A stretch of DNA of 64,000 bases, from NCBI GenBank assembly GCA_937892115.1, contig CALAUI010000020.1, forward strand, positions 275,754 to 339,753, read 5' to 3'. This document shows positions 25,446-34,549 of the stretch, piece by piece (the first letter of the stretch is position 1; each line of letters begins with the position of its first letter). Under the pieces are notes generated by a model. That model made no database searches and had not been told where the DNA came from. It was given only the letters and a program-made list of their open reading frames with translations. Origin of the DNA: an uncultured Clostridia bacterium. GTDB lineage: Bacteria > Bacillota > Clostridia > Oscillospirales > Acutalibacteraceae. The translations under genes and the position numbers were made by a program.

Positions 25446-26798
25446 TTATCTTTCGATGGTATTACGCTGATGCCTTGCCGCTCTTCGCAATTCGGATTCG
25501 TAAGCACGCTTTTCTCTTGCCTGTTCAAGAAAATCATTTATCTTATCAACGCCGAAGAACATTTTCAATTCGTTAAACTTTGATGCCGAAATTTTGATAT
25601 CTTCAACCTCTTTGTCCTTTGCCGCAAGCTGTTCTTCGTATCTGTCGATTATTCTCTGTTTTCTGTCATTTTCCCTTTGAGCTTTGGCTATATCATTTTT
25701 CATATTTGCATTTTTAACATAAACAGACCTTGCTTTTTCAAGAATACTTTTAATAACCGGTAAGATTCGATTACGATACTTTTTGGCGGATTCCATTTGA
25801 TTTGCTTCCGGAAGAACATCCTCAACCTCCGGGAACATATTCCACATTCCGGTGTCGAGCTTTTTGATTTGTTCTTCCTGCTGTTTATTCTTCTTTTGAA
25901 GATCATCGTGCTTTTTCTGCTCTTTATCGGTTTGCTCACAGATATCATCAAGTCTTTCCTGCTCCTGAGAAACCTTAAACTGAAGAACGGTCAGATTTTC
26001 TTCCGTGCTGCCTTTTTCACCACGCTCAATATCGGTGTAACCGTAAGAACACATAAGGCTGAAAATATCATCCTGCAATTTTGAATACGATTTCTTCAGA
26101 ATGGGTTTGCCGTTTTTATTCAGCTTCGGATTTCCGTTTTCATCCGTCTCAGGAACGGAAGCCCATTTTTTGCTTGAACTGACCTGATGTATTATTTCTT
26201 TGACTTTTCCGCGCAGCGATTCATCCTTACACCGTTTTGACCAGAGTATTTCTTTCTCAACAACGGGAATATACACTATGTGCAGATGGTAATGATAAAT
26301 ATCTTTCCCAAGCTTTTCACTCATTGCACTGTTCCGCTCATCGGCATGCATTACGGCAGATAAAATATAATCCTCATTACCGATTATTTTTACTGCCGCT
26401 TTATATGCATCGGCGTAAAACCGTTTTGCAAATTCATAACCGCCGTGATTGTGGAAATATGCACTGTTTACATCAATGATCATTTCACCGTATGTTTTGG
26501 CATCATCCTTTAATCCTCTTGTGGATATTATTCCGTCCTGTTCCATTTTGCCGAACATCCCGGAATAATCGCCGTCGGGTGATTTATAGTGATAATTCAG
26601 ATAAGAGCGTTCGGGAACAATATCGGTATTAACATAGCTTTCCTTTTTTCTTTCATTGTGTCTTTCGGCATTGCCTATCTGTTTTGCCGTAAGGTTGTTA
26701 TTCCTGGCTACGATTCGGTCAACGCCGTCATTTCTTGCGATATACCCATCTCCTTTCAATAGTCTTGATATATTTTTTGATTTGTGATAGAATATCAA
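25446..26798 (-). CDS. MobV-family relaxase (Mob/Pre)
   Basis: Up to 450 residues. The N-terminal relaxase domain has ARNNNLTAKQIGNAERHNER and the motif-III metal site SAVMHADERNS...YHYHLHIVYIPV. The C-terminal half is a coiled coil (about 270-430) as in other MobV proteins. It would nick the element oriT and lead the strand into a helper conjugation channel. Start uncertain: TTG at 26798 or an in-frame TTG 13 codons later. A good AAAGGAG overlaps a 13-codon out-of-frame peptide (MGISQEMTALTES), possibly a leader that tunes relaxase translation. Confidence 0.88.
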   Translation of the reverse strand: MIFYHKSKNISRLLKGDGYIARNDGVDRIVARNNNLTAKQIGNAERHNERKKESYVNTDIVPERSYLNYHYKSPDGDYSGMFGKMEQDGIISTRGLKDDAKTYGEMIIDVNSAYFHNHGGYEFAKRFYADAYKAAVKIIGNEDYILSAVMHADERNSAMSEKLGKDIYHYHLHIVYIPVVEKEILWSKRCKDESLRGKVKEIIHQVSSSKKWASVPETDENGNPKLNKNGKPILKKSYSKLQDDIFSLMCSYGYTDIERGEKGSTEENLTVLQFKVSQEQERLDDICEQTDKEQKKHDDLQKKNKQQEEQIKKLDTGMWNMFPEVEDVLPEANQMESAKKYRNRILPVIKSILEKARSVYVKNANMKNDIAKAQRENDRKQRIIDRYEEQLAAKDKEVEDIKISASKFNELKMFFGVDKINDFLEQAREKRAYESELRRAARHQRNTIER

Positions 26799-26816
26799 CA
26801 GACGGAAGGTGATATT

Positions 26817-26984
26817 ATGGCTCCGATGACAATAGACAGAGCAATTGAAAATGCTGTTGTTTCCACCAACATGGAAGGTTTTGCATTAGGCGAAGAACAA
26901 AAAGAAATCATAAAGAAACTTGCACTCGGTGAAATTACGATTGAAAAGGTAATTGAGCAAATCAGACAGAAGTATAACGGGTGA
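26817..26984 (+). CDS. VbhA-like antitoxin of the Fic protein
   Basis: 55 residues from the ATG at 26817 (RBS GGAAGGTGAT). It contains VSTNMEG, which fits the (S/T)xxxE(G/N) inhibitory motif of class I Fic antitoxins; its Glu enters the Fic ATP site. The C-terminal helix region EEQKEIIKKLALGEITIEKV matches the rest of the VbhA type. It ends 4 bases before the fic gene, a toxin-antitoxin operon, and is divergent from the relaxase gene. Confidence 0.85.
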   Translation: MAPMTIDRAIENAVVSTNMEGFALGEEQKEIIKKLALGEITIEKVIEQIRQKYNG

Positions 26985-26988
26985 TAAT

Positions 26989-27576
26989 ATGCCATATTCA
27001 ATAGACGCAACAAGTGAAGATTGCTATGAGGGTACAACTGTTTTGATAAACAAGCTCGATATCCGTAACGAAAAAGAGCTTTCCGAAACAGAAGGTATCA
27101 TTACAAGTTTCAAGGCATCCGAATTACTATCTCAACCGCTAAAACCCGTCTTTGATTTTGAAGATTACAAGCAAATTCACAGATATCTGTTTGATGTTTT
27201 TTACGATTGGGCAGGTGAAATCCGCAAGATTGCCATTTACAAATCCGCCACGGCTTTTGCCAAGCCGGAAAACTTAGCGGAAAGCGGCGAAAAGATCTTT
27301 GCCCGTCTTAAAGCCATGAATTACTTTTGTGATTTGCCGAAGGATGAATTCATAAATCAGATTGCCGATTTATATCATACGATAAATATGCTTCATCCGT
27401 TCCGTGAGGGCAACGGCAGAACACAGCGTGTTTTCTTTGTTCAGCTCATCCGGAACGCCGGCTATGAAATTGATTACAGCGATTTCAATTCCGACCTTCT
27501 TATGATTGGAACCATTCAGGCGGCATCCGGTGTAATGGATAATCTTATTGCTTTTTTCAGAGAAGCGATTCACTGA
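26989..27576 (+). CDS. Fic-domain AMP-transferase toxin
   Basis: 195 residues from the ATG at 26989. The full catalytic motif HPFREGNGRTQR begins at H136. N-terminal LINKLDI.NE..L...E, and YLFDVFYDWAGEIR of the fold core are present. Fic proteins add AMP to target proteins; VbhT/FicT members modify DNA gyrase and topoisomerase IV. With the class I antitoxin just upstream this is an addiction or conflict module on the mobile element. Only the Fic domain is present, without the BID domain of VbhT. Confidence 0.92.
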   Translation: MPYSIDATSEDCYEGTTVLINKLDIRNEKELSETEGIITSFKASELLSQPLKPVFDFEDYKQIHRYLFDVFYDWAGEIRKIAIYKSATAFAKPENLAESGEKIFARLKAMNYFCDLPKDEFINQIADLYHTINMLHPFREGNGRTQRVFFVQLIRNAGYEIDYSDFNSDLLMIGTIQAASGVMDNLIAFFREAIH

Positions 27577-27594
27577 ACCACGGTTTTTTTAGAA

Positions 27595-27774
27595 GTCTTA
27601 GATACTTTTGCGAAAGTATAAGAACCTCTCAATGTTCTGACCGAATCAAAGATTCGGAGAACTTTGGAGAACCTTGTTACTCGCTTTGCTCGTAATAATA
27701 ACCTCCGGTTATTCCACTTTTTTCAAAGTGTAATAACCCACTAAGACACTTTCAATCCGTAAGATTGCAAAGTG
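27595..27774. other. Dense hairpin cluster, possible oriT or structured RNA
   Basis: A 7-bp outer pair GTCTTAG (27595)/CTAAGAC (27741) encloses consecutive hairpins: TACTTT/AAAGTA (27603-27618), AGAAC/GTTCT (27621-27638), CCGAATC/GATTCGG (27641-27657), AATAACC/GGTTATT (27697-27713) and CACTTT/AAAGTG (27715-27730). A further stem CACTTTCAATC/GATTG-AAAGTG lies at 27747-27774. No reading frame fits. It is in the 365-base gap between fic and parR; the remainder holds GC-rich partial dyads and the fic terminator. Confidence 0.55.
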
Positions 27775-27880
27775 CCGTGGGCTCTCCGAGGGCTCTGCGA
27801 GGCGGATTGCGGTTTCTGAGGAAACCTCGCCGAATTCATCTGCATATTCGTTTTACATACTCATATCATCTGAATCCGCA

Positions 27881-27905
27881 CGGCACCGTTTTGGTGCCGT
27901 TTTTG
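27881..27905 (+). terminator. Terminator of the antitoxin-fic operon
   Basis: CGGCACC/GGTGCCG stem with GTTTT loop, followed by TTTTTG on the plus strand. Confidence 0.8.
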
Positions 27906-27941
27906 CTTTCAGTCCGGCTTTGGTGCCATTGCTGACACCGC

Positions 27942-28265
27942 TTATCCGAACATATCAAGCACATCGAGAACATCTTCTTCATTCTTCATACGCTGTTCTT
28001 CTGTCATCGAGGGAAACTTTTCCTCCAATGACTTTTCTTTTTCTGCGGGAGCAACGATTGAAATACTGCTCATTTCTTCTCTGACGATATTACGGATTTC
28101 ATCAAGCAGGTTTGAATTGTTCAGCTTTTCGGTGATGGCGTCAATGATAAAATCATTTCTTGAGAATGATTTATCCCTGCCGCTTTCCTTGAAAAATTCG
28201 ATTATTTCACGGTGCTTTTCCTTGCGGGGATTCAACCTCAGATTAACTCTGTAACCCTCGCTCAT
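27942..28265 (-). CDS. ParR-like partition adaptor
   Basis: 107 residues. N-terminal VNLRLNPRKEKHREIIEFF and SRNDFIIDAITEKL fit a ribbon-helix-helix DNA-binding fold, and the acidic C-terminus (EEDVLDVLDMFG) is like the ParM-contacting tail of ParR proteins. It overlaps the actin-like gene by ATGA. Would bind a parC centromere upstream and cap ParM filaments. Confidence 0.72.
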   Translation of the reverse strand: MSEGYRVNLRLNPRKEKHREIIEFFKESGRDKSFSRNDFIIDAITEKLNNSNLLDEIRNIVREEMSSISIVAPAEKEKSLEEKFPSMTEEQRMKNEEDVLDVLDMFG

Positions 28266-29188
28266 ATCTTTCCGTTTCTCATCTGAATATCTGCCATGTA
28301 TTCATAACCTTTTGCCGCCGCACAGATATCGTCAACAAAGCGAACTCTGTCGGCATTGTATCTGTAAAAGTTCTTTACAAGACATCCGCCGCCACCGGTT
28401 ATATACAGCATCATGGTGTTTTCGTCGTATCCGTGTTCACGCAGTCTGCGGAAAATATCATCAACATATTTTTTCGCAGATGCTTTGATGATTTTCAGAT
28501 CCGGTACAGCGATATTGGCCGTGCCGTTGATGAGTATTTCATCTATTGTGCTGTCGTGTAGCTCACGCTGAGTTTTTCTCATAAAGTCCTCACGGATGGC
28601 GAGCGTAGCCTGATAGGTTCCGAATTTCTCGGTGAACATCTTGCCGGATTGTGGCTTGCCGTCAATGATATACAGCACATTCATTGTTCCGTTTCCGATA
28701 TCGGCAATCACATTTACTCCCTCAAGAGCTGATGTGAACTGTGATATAGCCGCATAACCCTGCGGATAAACGCTTGCACCGGCAATCACAATGTGATAAT
28801 CCGTTGAGTCAAATCTGAAAGCCACTTCTTCGTTCTTCGTGAGATAATCCCTGAAGAATGCTTTTTGCCCGGCAGTCCAGGTCAGCGGAAGTCCTGCGGC
28901 AAGGAATACCGTTGCTTCCGTCATATCAACATCACGAAGCTCGACGGCAATCGCCGCAAGCGTGAGAATGTAATAATCCTCATCGTTATCCTTGCTTGCA
29001 AGAAATTCCTTGTGTCCCTCACCGATGACGTAATACCTGCCGTTATATTCAAGCATATCCTTTGTGAACAGCGGCTCTGCATCATATCCGGTGATACCCG
29101 TCCTGAAGCAGTGATTGGCGGTTTTGATATTTCCGTATCCGTGGTCAATTCCGATTATCAGCAGATTTTTGCTTTCGTTTCTTATCAT
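28262..29188 (-). CDS. ParM/StbA-like actin-family segregation ATPase
   Basis: 308 residues. Actin-fold motifs: phosphate 1 IGIDHGYGNIKTA, LAAGLPLTW, phosphate 2 VIADIGNGTMNVLYI, and adenosine LYITGGGGCLVKNFY. It would polymerise to push element copies apart, implying a circular or replicating stage. RBS GGAGGAAACTC. It forms an operon with the ParR-like gene. Confidence 0.85.
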   Translation of the reverse strand: MIRNESKNLLIIGIDHGYGNIKTANHCFRTGITGYDAEPLFTKDMLEYNGRYYVIGEGHKEFLASKDNDEDYYILTLAAIAVELRDVDMTEATVFLAAGLPLTWTAGQKAFFRDYLTKNEEVAFRFDSTDYHIVIAGASVYPQGYAAISQFTSALEGVNVIADIGNGTMNVLYIIDGKPQSGKMFTEKFGTYQATLAIREDFMRKTQRELHDSTIDEILINGTANIAVPDLKIIKASAKKYVDDIFRRLREHGYDENTMMLYITGGGGCLVKNFYRYNADRVRFVDDICAAAKGYEYMADIQMRNGKI

Positions 29189-29602
29189 GAGTTTCCTCCT
29201 TTCCGGGCTTTTACCCTGTATTTTTTGTGTGTTAAAAAAGAAAAACGGCTGTATGGTAATACCATTACAGCCGTAAATCAGTATTGAATTGTAAGAAAAG
29301 TGTTGATAATTCTGGAATTATCAGCACCGACACTTGAAGTATCAAAATTGTTACCCTGAAAAATCGGAAATTTTATTTATCATTCATTATAGACAGATTA
29401 AGAATTTTGAAATGAACAAAAAGTTATAAAGAAATCTATTAAATTAGAAAATCCTCTTCTATTTGATTTAAATATCTATTGCTACAGATTTGTGTGATAA
29501 CGCCTATGACTAAAAGTGGATTTTTTCTTGAATGTTACAATTAATATGTGCTAAAATAAAAAATAGCAAGTATGTCTGTAATTCAGTATATAGGAGGACT
29601 AT
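29189..29602. other. Divergent regulatory region, possible parC
   Basis: 414 bases between parM and the first RyR gene, with no gene recognised. A long hairpin ACGGCTGTA-TGGTA / TACCA-TTACAGCCGT (with a one-base bulge) lies at 29245-29274, just upstream of parM. It could be part of a centromere or a regulatory RNA. The rest is AT-rich and includes the promoter at 29528. Confidence 0.45.
29528..29557 (+). promoter_or_regulatory. Promoter of the membrane RyR gene
   Basis: TTGAAT at 29528-29533, 18-bp spacer, TAAAAT at 29552-29557; the ATG is at 29603 after GGAGGACTAT. Confidence 0.6.
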
Positions 29603-31729
29603 ATGAAAATATCAACATACATAGCTTTATTATTTAGTTTTGTTTCGTTATTGCTCGGTGTGATTATTACAGTTTACAAGCAAAAAAAAGACAAAAAAAT
29701 CAATTTTTATGCTCTTATATTAACTACCTTCATTTCTGTGGTTTTTCTTAAATTCCCAATAACATATTTTGCTGTCAAATATTGTTCAGAGCCAATATTT
29801 GATGAACCTGTCGGCCTTAACACTATTGAAATAATTATTGATACCATTATTCATTCTTTACAAACATTTTCAATGGACGAAAATTATACAGAATATATAA
29901 TTGCAGCCAAGACACTCGGAAAGCAAATTGGCTTTCGTTGGCCTTGGCTTTTTGGCGGATATACTGCTGCTGTTAGTTTACTTGCCCCTGCAATTACCTG
30001 TACTGTTTTATTTCAGATTATTTCTCAATTTTTCCCAGAAATTAAATACCATTTTAGCCGAAAAAAAGAAAGATACTTTTTCAGTGAACTTAATGAGTGC
30101 AGTTTATATCTTGCCAAAAGTATAGTTGATAAAAGAAAGAATGAAAAAAAGAAAGCAATGATTGTATTTACTGATGTTTACAGTGATTCATCGAATGAGA
30201 ATCAAAGTGAGCTTATCGGTAAAGCAAAAGAAATAAACGCAATTTGTCTAAAAGAGGATTTAAGCAAGATAAAATTCAGAAAAAATAAAAGCAACACACT
30301 GATTCTGATAGATGAGATAAATGATAATGCTGACAAAATGGCATTTATTAATGATGATAAAATAATAAAATCTCTTGGCGATTTTTCTCTTTATGTTTTC
30401 TATACCGATGCCACGCAAGAAGTAATTTTTAAAAACTTTTCATCGGAAATATACGAAAAATGTGACAACAAAAAAAACATCGACATACGAAATATTAACA
30501 GTCGTAAGAATATGATTTATTCTGTTTTGCAATCCTATCCGCTTTATGAGCCACTTCTACGCAAAACAGAAAATGACAATCTATCTGTTTCTATCGTCGG
30601 ATCGGGTAAAAATGGCACTGAGATGTTTCTTAATACATACTGGTGCAGCCAAATGATCGGCGTAAAAAACACAATAAATATTGCATCCATAGAAAGTGAA
30701 AATGACTTCACCGGTAAAATCAACGGTCTCTGCCCTGAGTTATTTGAGAGCAGTAGAGAAAAAAGTGAACTTCTCAGGATTTATGACGGTGAAGAAATAT
30801 ACTCCGAACCCTATTTCAAATTCGGATATTATTGTGGTGATGTGTTCAATTGTTATGTCAGTGATATAACATTCAGCAACAATCTGAAATTGATTGATTC
30901 AGACTATTTTTTCATTTGCCTCGGTTCAGACAATAAAAACATTGAGCTTGCTGAAAGAATTGCCAGGAAAGCCACAATGTCAGGTGATCGAAAAACAATA
31001 CTTTATGTTGTGTCAAATCCCGAGGTCGCAAAGTCATTGAATCAGACAAGTAAATACAAACCGTCAGTAGTAGTTGCCGTGAGTGATCTTGAATCTGTAT
31101 ATAGTTATGATTGCGTATTTAATAGAAAGATTGAAGAATTGGCAGTGGAGTATGATAAAAAATACAATAAGCTCAAGAATAGTAATAGAAATTCTGAAGC
31201 AGAAGAAAAAGGGTTCTTAAAATTGCAGTATGATCTGTACAATAATATCACACGGGGAATTCATCTGTATTACAGAGCGTTTTCCGCTTTGAAGACAAGT
31301 AATAAATTAAAAGAAATAAGTGATAAATATAAATTAGAAGAATATTCTGATACTCAAAGGCCTGACTATTCAATTATCACAGAATATCTTGATCTGTGTG
31401 AGAAAGATAATTTTGATGAAATATGTAATGAATTGGCATGGCTTGAACATAGACGCTGGAACGCTGATTTAAGGTCAAGAGGCTATTCGTATAACAGCAA
31501 AGATCAAGATCACATTTCATTAACGCATCCATGTCTTGTTGAGTGTAATAAATCAAATAAAAATAATAATTGTCAAAAAGACAAGCTCGATTTGGTTTGT
31601 GAACAAAAAAGAACAAACTACAAGGATTACGATCGTCCCGACTTTTTTGAATTTGTTAAGATAGAAGAGGAAAACAGAATAATACCAAATGATAAAATTA
31701 AAGAAATAGTTGAAAACTGCGATAAATAA
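29603..31729 (+). CDS. Membrane protein with TrkA-N-like Rossmann domains and C-terminal RyR domain
   Basis: 708 residues, very AT-rich. Three membrane segments near 5-25, 37-58 and 122-145; no TVGYGD potassium filter is seen. A cytoplasmic part begins near 165 and includes a Rossmann-like nucleotide-binding stretch (VSIVGSGKNGTEMF at about 330). The C-terminal part is an RyR domain (LAWLEHRRWNADLRSRGYSY, THPCLVE, YDRPDFFEFV), the fold of ryanodine receptor repeats. Such RyR/TrkA proteins have been predicted by Burroughs, Aravind and colleagues to belong to nucleotide-based conflict systems. It may be a ligand-gated membrane effector; no activity is proven. Confidence 0.72.
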   Translation: MKISTYIALLFSFVSLLLGVIITVYKQKKDKKINFYALILTTFISVVFLKFPITYFAVKYCSEPIFDEPVGLNTIEIIIDTIIHSLQTFSMDENYTEYIIAAKTLGKQIGFRWPWLFGGYTAAVSLLAPAITCTVLFQIISQFFPEIKYHFSRKKERYFFSELNECSLYLAKSIVDKRKNEKKKAMIVFTDVYSDSSNENQSELIGKAKEINAICLKEDLSKIKFRKNKSNTLILIDEINDNADKMAFINDDKIIKSLGDFSLYVFYTDATQEVIFKNFSSEIYEKCDNKKNIDIRNINSRKNMIYSVLQSYPLYEPLLRKTENDNLSVSIVGSGKNGTEMFLNTYWCSQMIGVKNTINIASIESENDFTGKINGLCPELFESSREKSELLRIYDGEEIYSEPYFKFGYYCGDVFNCYVSDITFSNNLKLIDSDYFFICLGSDNKNIELAERIARKATMSGDRKTILYVVSNPEVAKSLNQTSKYKPSVVVAVSDLESVYSYDCVFNRKIEELAVEYDKKYNKLKNSNRNSEAEEKGFLKLQYDLYNNITRGIHLYYRAFSALKTSNKLKEISDKYKLEEYSDTQRPDYSIITEYLDLCEKDNFDEICNELAWLEHRRWNADLRSRGYSYNSKDQDHISLTHPCLVECNKSNKNNNCQKDKLDLVCEQKRTNYKDYDRPDFFEFVKIEEENRIIPNDKIKEIVENCDK

Positions 31730-31732
31730 ATT

Positions 31733-31766
31733 AACGCCGCCGCACTGTCCTTGTGCGACGGCGTTT
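31733..31766. terminator. Bidirectional terminator between the RyR genes
   Basis: AACGCCG-CGCAC/GTGCG-CGGCGTT stem with a C/A mismatch, TTTG following on the plus strand. Separates convergent genes. Confidence 0.8.
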
Positions 31767-31783
31767 GTAAATAAATATAATTC

Positions 31784-34390
31784 CTATTGGCTCAGTTTGT
31801 GCATAATTTTGTTTGGGGTATTTTCAATTTCGGCTTTTGTAATAGTTCTTATTCCAAACTGCTTTCCGCGGGAAATCTGCTTTTTATTTGCTTCATTGTT
31901 TTCGTTTGCCGTATCATTAATGATAAATTCCGATGAATTAATTCCGAATTTGCAATCCAGACTTTCCAATTTCTCATAGTATTCCTGTTTAAGACCGTTG
32001 ACCCATTTTTCATCATCGTCTTTATAATCTGAGGTGGCTTTTATTTCAGCAAATATACTTTTGAGACCGGATGTTGCCAATAAATCGAACTCGTTTGTAA
32101 CATTGCCGCTTTCCCATTCAATTTCATACCCGGTAGCTATATCATCAAACAATCCACTTGCAACACAGATATTATAGATATGTACTTCAAGCATTTCGCC
32201 TTCTTTTGTGAGAAGACTTTTTACTGAATCATCAAGAAATTCTATATGTTTCATTCCGTCAACATCAATCAAACGAATAAAATTAATTTCTTTGTCATCC
32301 AGTTTGTCAAGAATATTTTTATACCCTTTTACTTTATATAGGTTTTCGATGCAAAAAACCATTTCACTTTTATTCTTTTTTACAATGTTTTTGAGCTTTC
32401 CGCACAATTTTTTCCAGTTTGATTTACTTGATTCGTTTTCACGGTAAATTTTATATGCTTTTTCAAGACGAATCGGTACATTCTGCTTGCATCCTTTTGC
32501 ACCGTTAATCCTTAAAATATCCTGAATCGTCATATTCAAATCAAAACCAACACTACGCAAGCTTATATCACTTTGTGAATCGCATTTGCCGGTTTTGCCG
32601 TTATATTTTCCGCAGGCAATGTTGTTTGATTTCAAAACATAGCCGAGAATCGGTGTTGAATATAAAACGAAATCAACACTGTCACCGATTTTATTTGTAA
32701 TATAATCGTAGTATTCCGTTTCAGACAAAATATCTGTAGATATTTTTACTCTATCTGTCATTTTTTCAACTTGTTTGGATTTTTCAAAGTTGCATCCTAT
32801 AACAAATTTGATTTTTGTGCGAAGCCAGGTGTAATCATCAATACAATCATTGAAATGCTTAATGTCTTTTTCGATATCACTTCTGTATTCACAAAAGTAA
32901 ACCATTTCAACAGGGTTATATTTCTTCAATACCGAAACATTTGAAAACAGTTTGGAATTATCGCCTGTTGTAAATTCGCATGCCAGTTTTATATCTTTAT
33001 TATAGGTCAAAATGAACGGAATTTGTTTTACAAGGTCAAAATCTTTTTGCTTTTGATTGTCATACTCACGGCATTTAATAAACGAACGAAAATCACCGTT
33101 TATTTTTTCAACTTTGGATTTAACTGTATCGTCAGTAGTGCTGTTAAGAAGTCGGTTATAAGCATTGAAATACGGTTTGCAGATTTTTTTTGCATTTCTG
33201 TCAATAATGAGGGATATGCATGTACTCCAGTCTTCAAAAACAGACTTATATTCCTTTTTGATGTCTTGACGAAGAATTCCGAGGTTTAATAAAATCTCTA
33301 ACTCTTTTTCTTTTGCTTTTTCGAGCAAAACACGGTGTGTAATTACAGATACCTTGTCCAAATCATCAAGTTCATCAATTGATCTGTTATCCCAATCATT
33401 AGCTGACCAATCTGCAAGCGGATTTCCTACATTGCTTTTCACAAGACAATAATGATGTTTTTTGAATTCATCGTTCGTTTTGCCCTTATTGTGATTATCA
33501 TCGTCAGAAATATCATCAAGCGAAAGCGGTTGCCATCCGGAACAGATTTTATCCGTATTCCAACGTCTGTGTTCGGAATCCGATAATTCATTAATCAGTT
33601 TTTTGTCTTTAAGCTTTTCTGTGAATGTTTTGGCAGCAGGACCGGCATCGTTCAGATTGAACTCTATTCCCGATGAATGTAGCTTATATTTTATTGACAG
33701 GACATTAGTAAGACATGAAAGATAGTTATACTCTTCCCTAAATTCTTCATATGCTTCATCAATGTTTATTTCCAGCGACTTTTTCCAAACAAGGTGGGCG
33801 TTGAACGCCATACGTTCAAGCTCGGAGAAATCAGTATGGTTTTCAAGCTCTCCGAATTTTTCGACATATTCTGCTTTAACGAGAACAGGCTTGTACTTCA
33901 GCGAATTTTCTTTCAGAAGTTCTCCAACCGATTTCGCTATATTTTCTTCGCTGTCTTCCGTGAAAAGAACATAATCCATTTCGGCAAGTTCGTCAAAAAA
34001 TTCAACGGTTGTTTTATCTTTTTCTTTCCACTTTGACTGCTTAAAATAGATATGGCCATAAGAATCTTCGGTTGAATTATCATCAACATCAAAAAACTTT
34101 TCAAAAGCAGGTCTGTCGGCAAGATAGGTCTGCTTTTCAGATGCCATGCTTCCGGAATAAACAGAAACATTCAGCTTTCTGCCGGGCATCTGTCCTATTT
34201 GAAGAACCATATCAAGAAATGTTCTGCCGTATTCACCGAAACCGACAATCGCTATATCAATGTTTTCTTTAAAATCGGATACAGCCTTAACATTTCCGGC
34301 TTCATCATAGTCACAGTTCTTGTATATAGGATTGTTATAAAGGGCATAGATGAATTTTATTTTCAGAACTGAATATGTTGATAATTTCAT
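31784..34390 (-). CDS. TrkA-N-like/RyR protein with C-terminal Card1-like PD-(D/E)XK nuclease
   Basis: 868 residues. An N-terminal Rossmann motif IDIAIVGFGEYGRTFLDMV (about 48-66) is followed by an RyR domain near 270-360 (DSEHRRWNTDKICSGWQPL, HYCLVKS). A central region (about 450-610: MVYFCEYRSDIEKDIKHFND) may be a CARF-like or other sensor fold. The C-terminal nuclease matches the DUF1887/Card1 pattern: KEGEMLEVHIYNICVASGL, NEFDLLATSGLKSIFAEIKA (Glu, Asp and ExK) and RGKQFGIRTI. Card1 cuts nucleic acid when a cyclic nucleotide binds its CARF domain; here RyR and TrkA-N modules may take the sensor role. RBS AAGGAG. Gap of 159 bases to the AAA gene upstream. Confidence 0.75.
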   Translation of the reverse strand: MKLSTYSVLKIKFIYALYNNPIYKNCDYDEAGNVKAVSDFKENIDIAIVGFGEYGRTFLDMVLQIGQMPGRKLNVSVYSGSMASEKQTYLADRPAFEKFFDVDDNSTEDSYGHIYFKQSKWKEKDKTTVEFFDELAEMDYVLFTEDSEENIAKSVGELLKENSLKYKPVLVKAEYVEKFGELENHTDFSELERMAFNAHLVWKKSLEINIDEAYEEFREEYNYLSCLTNVLSIKYKLHSSGIEFNLNDAGPAAKTFTEKLKDKKLINELSDSEHRRWNTDKICSGWQPLSLDDISDDDNHNKGKTNDEFKKHHYCLVKSNVGNPLADWSANDWDNRSIDELDDLDKVSVITHRVLLEKAKEKELEILLNLGILRQDIKKEYKSVFEDWSTCISLIIDRNAKKICKPYFNAYNRLLNSTTDDTVKSKVEKINGDFRSFIKCREYDNQKQKDFDLVKQIPFILTYNKDIKLACEFTTGDNSKLFSNVSVLKKYNPVEMVYFCEYRSDIEKDIKHFNDCIDDYTWLRTKIKFVIGCNFEKSKQVEKMTDRVKISTDILSETEYYDYITNKIGDSVDFVLYSTPILGYVLKSNNIACGKYNGKTGKCDSQSDISLRSVGFDLNMTIQDILRINGAKGCKQNVPIRLEKAYKIYRENESSKSNWKKLCGKLKNIVKKNKSEMVFCIENLYKVKGYKNILDKLDDKEINFIRLIDVDGMKHIEFLDDSVKSLLTKEGEMLEVHIYNICVASGLFDDIATGYEIEWESGNVTNEFDLLATSGLKSIFAEIKATSDYKDDDEKWVNGLKQEYYEKLESLDCKFGINSSEFIINDTANENNEANKKQISRGKQFGIRTITKAEIENTPNKIMHKLSQ

Positions 34391-34549
34391 GTTTTTCTCC
34401 TTGAAAATATCGTTTCCTCAGATTTCACAAACCGATGAGGAATGAAAATGTTATACAGATTTCGGATGAATTTGCAAAAATGATTATGTTCCGCAGTTTT
34501 TCTGTGACAGTGCTTGTCGTAAGTCCCGATATGGCGATGCGCTGAACGG

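Noticed and set aside
25352..25537. N-terminal extension of the ParB-like protein
   Set aside because: ParB homology starts at MTTQIIEI, which has the proper RBS; the upstream residues look random.
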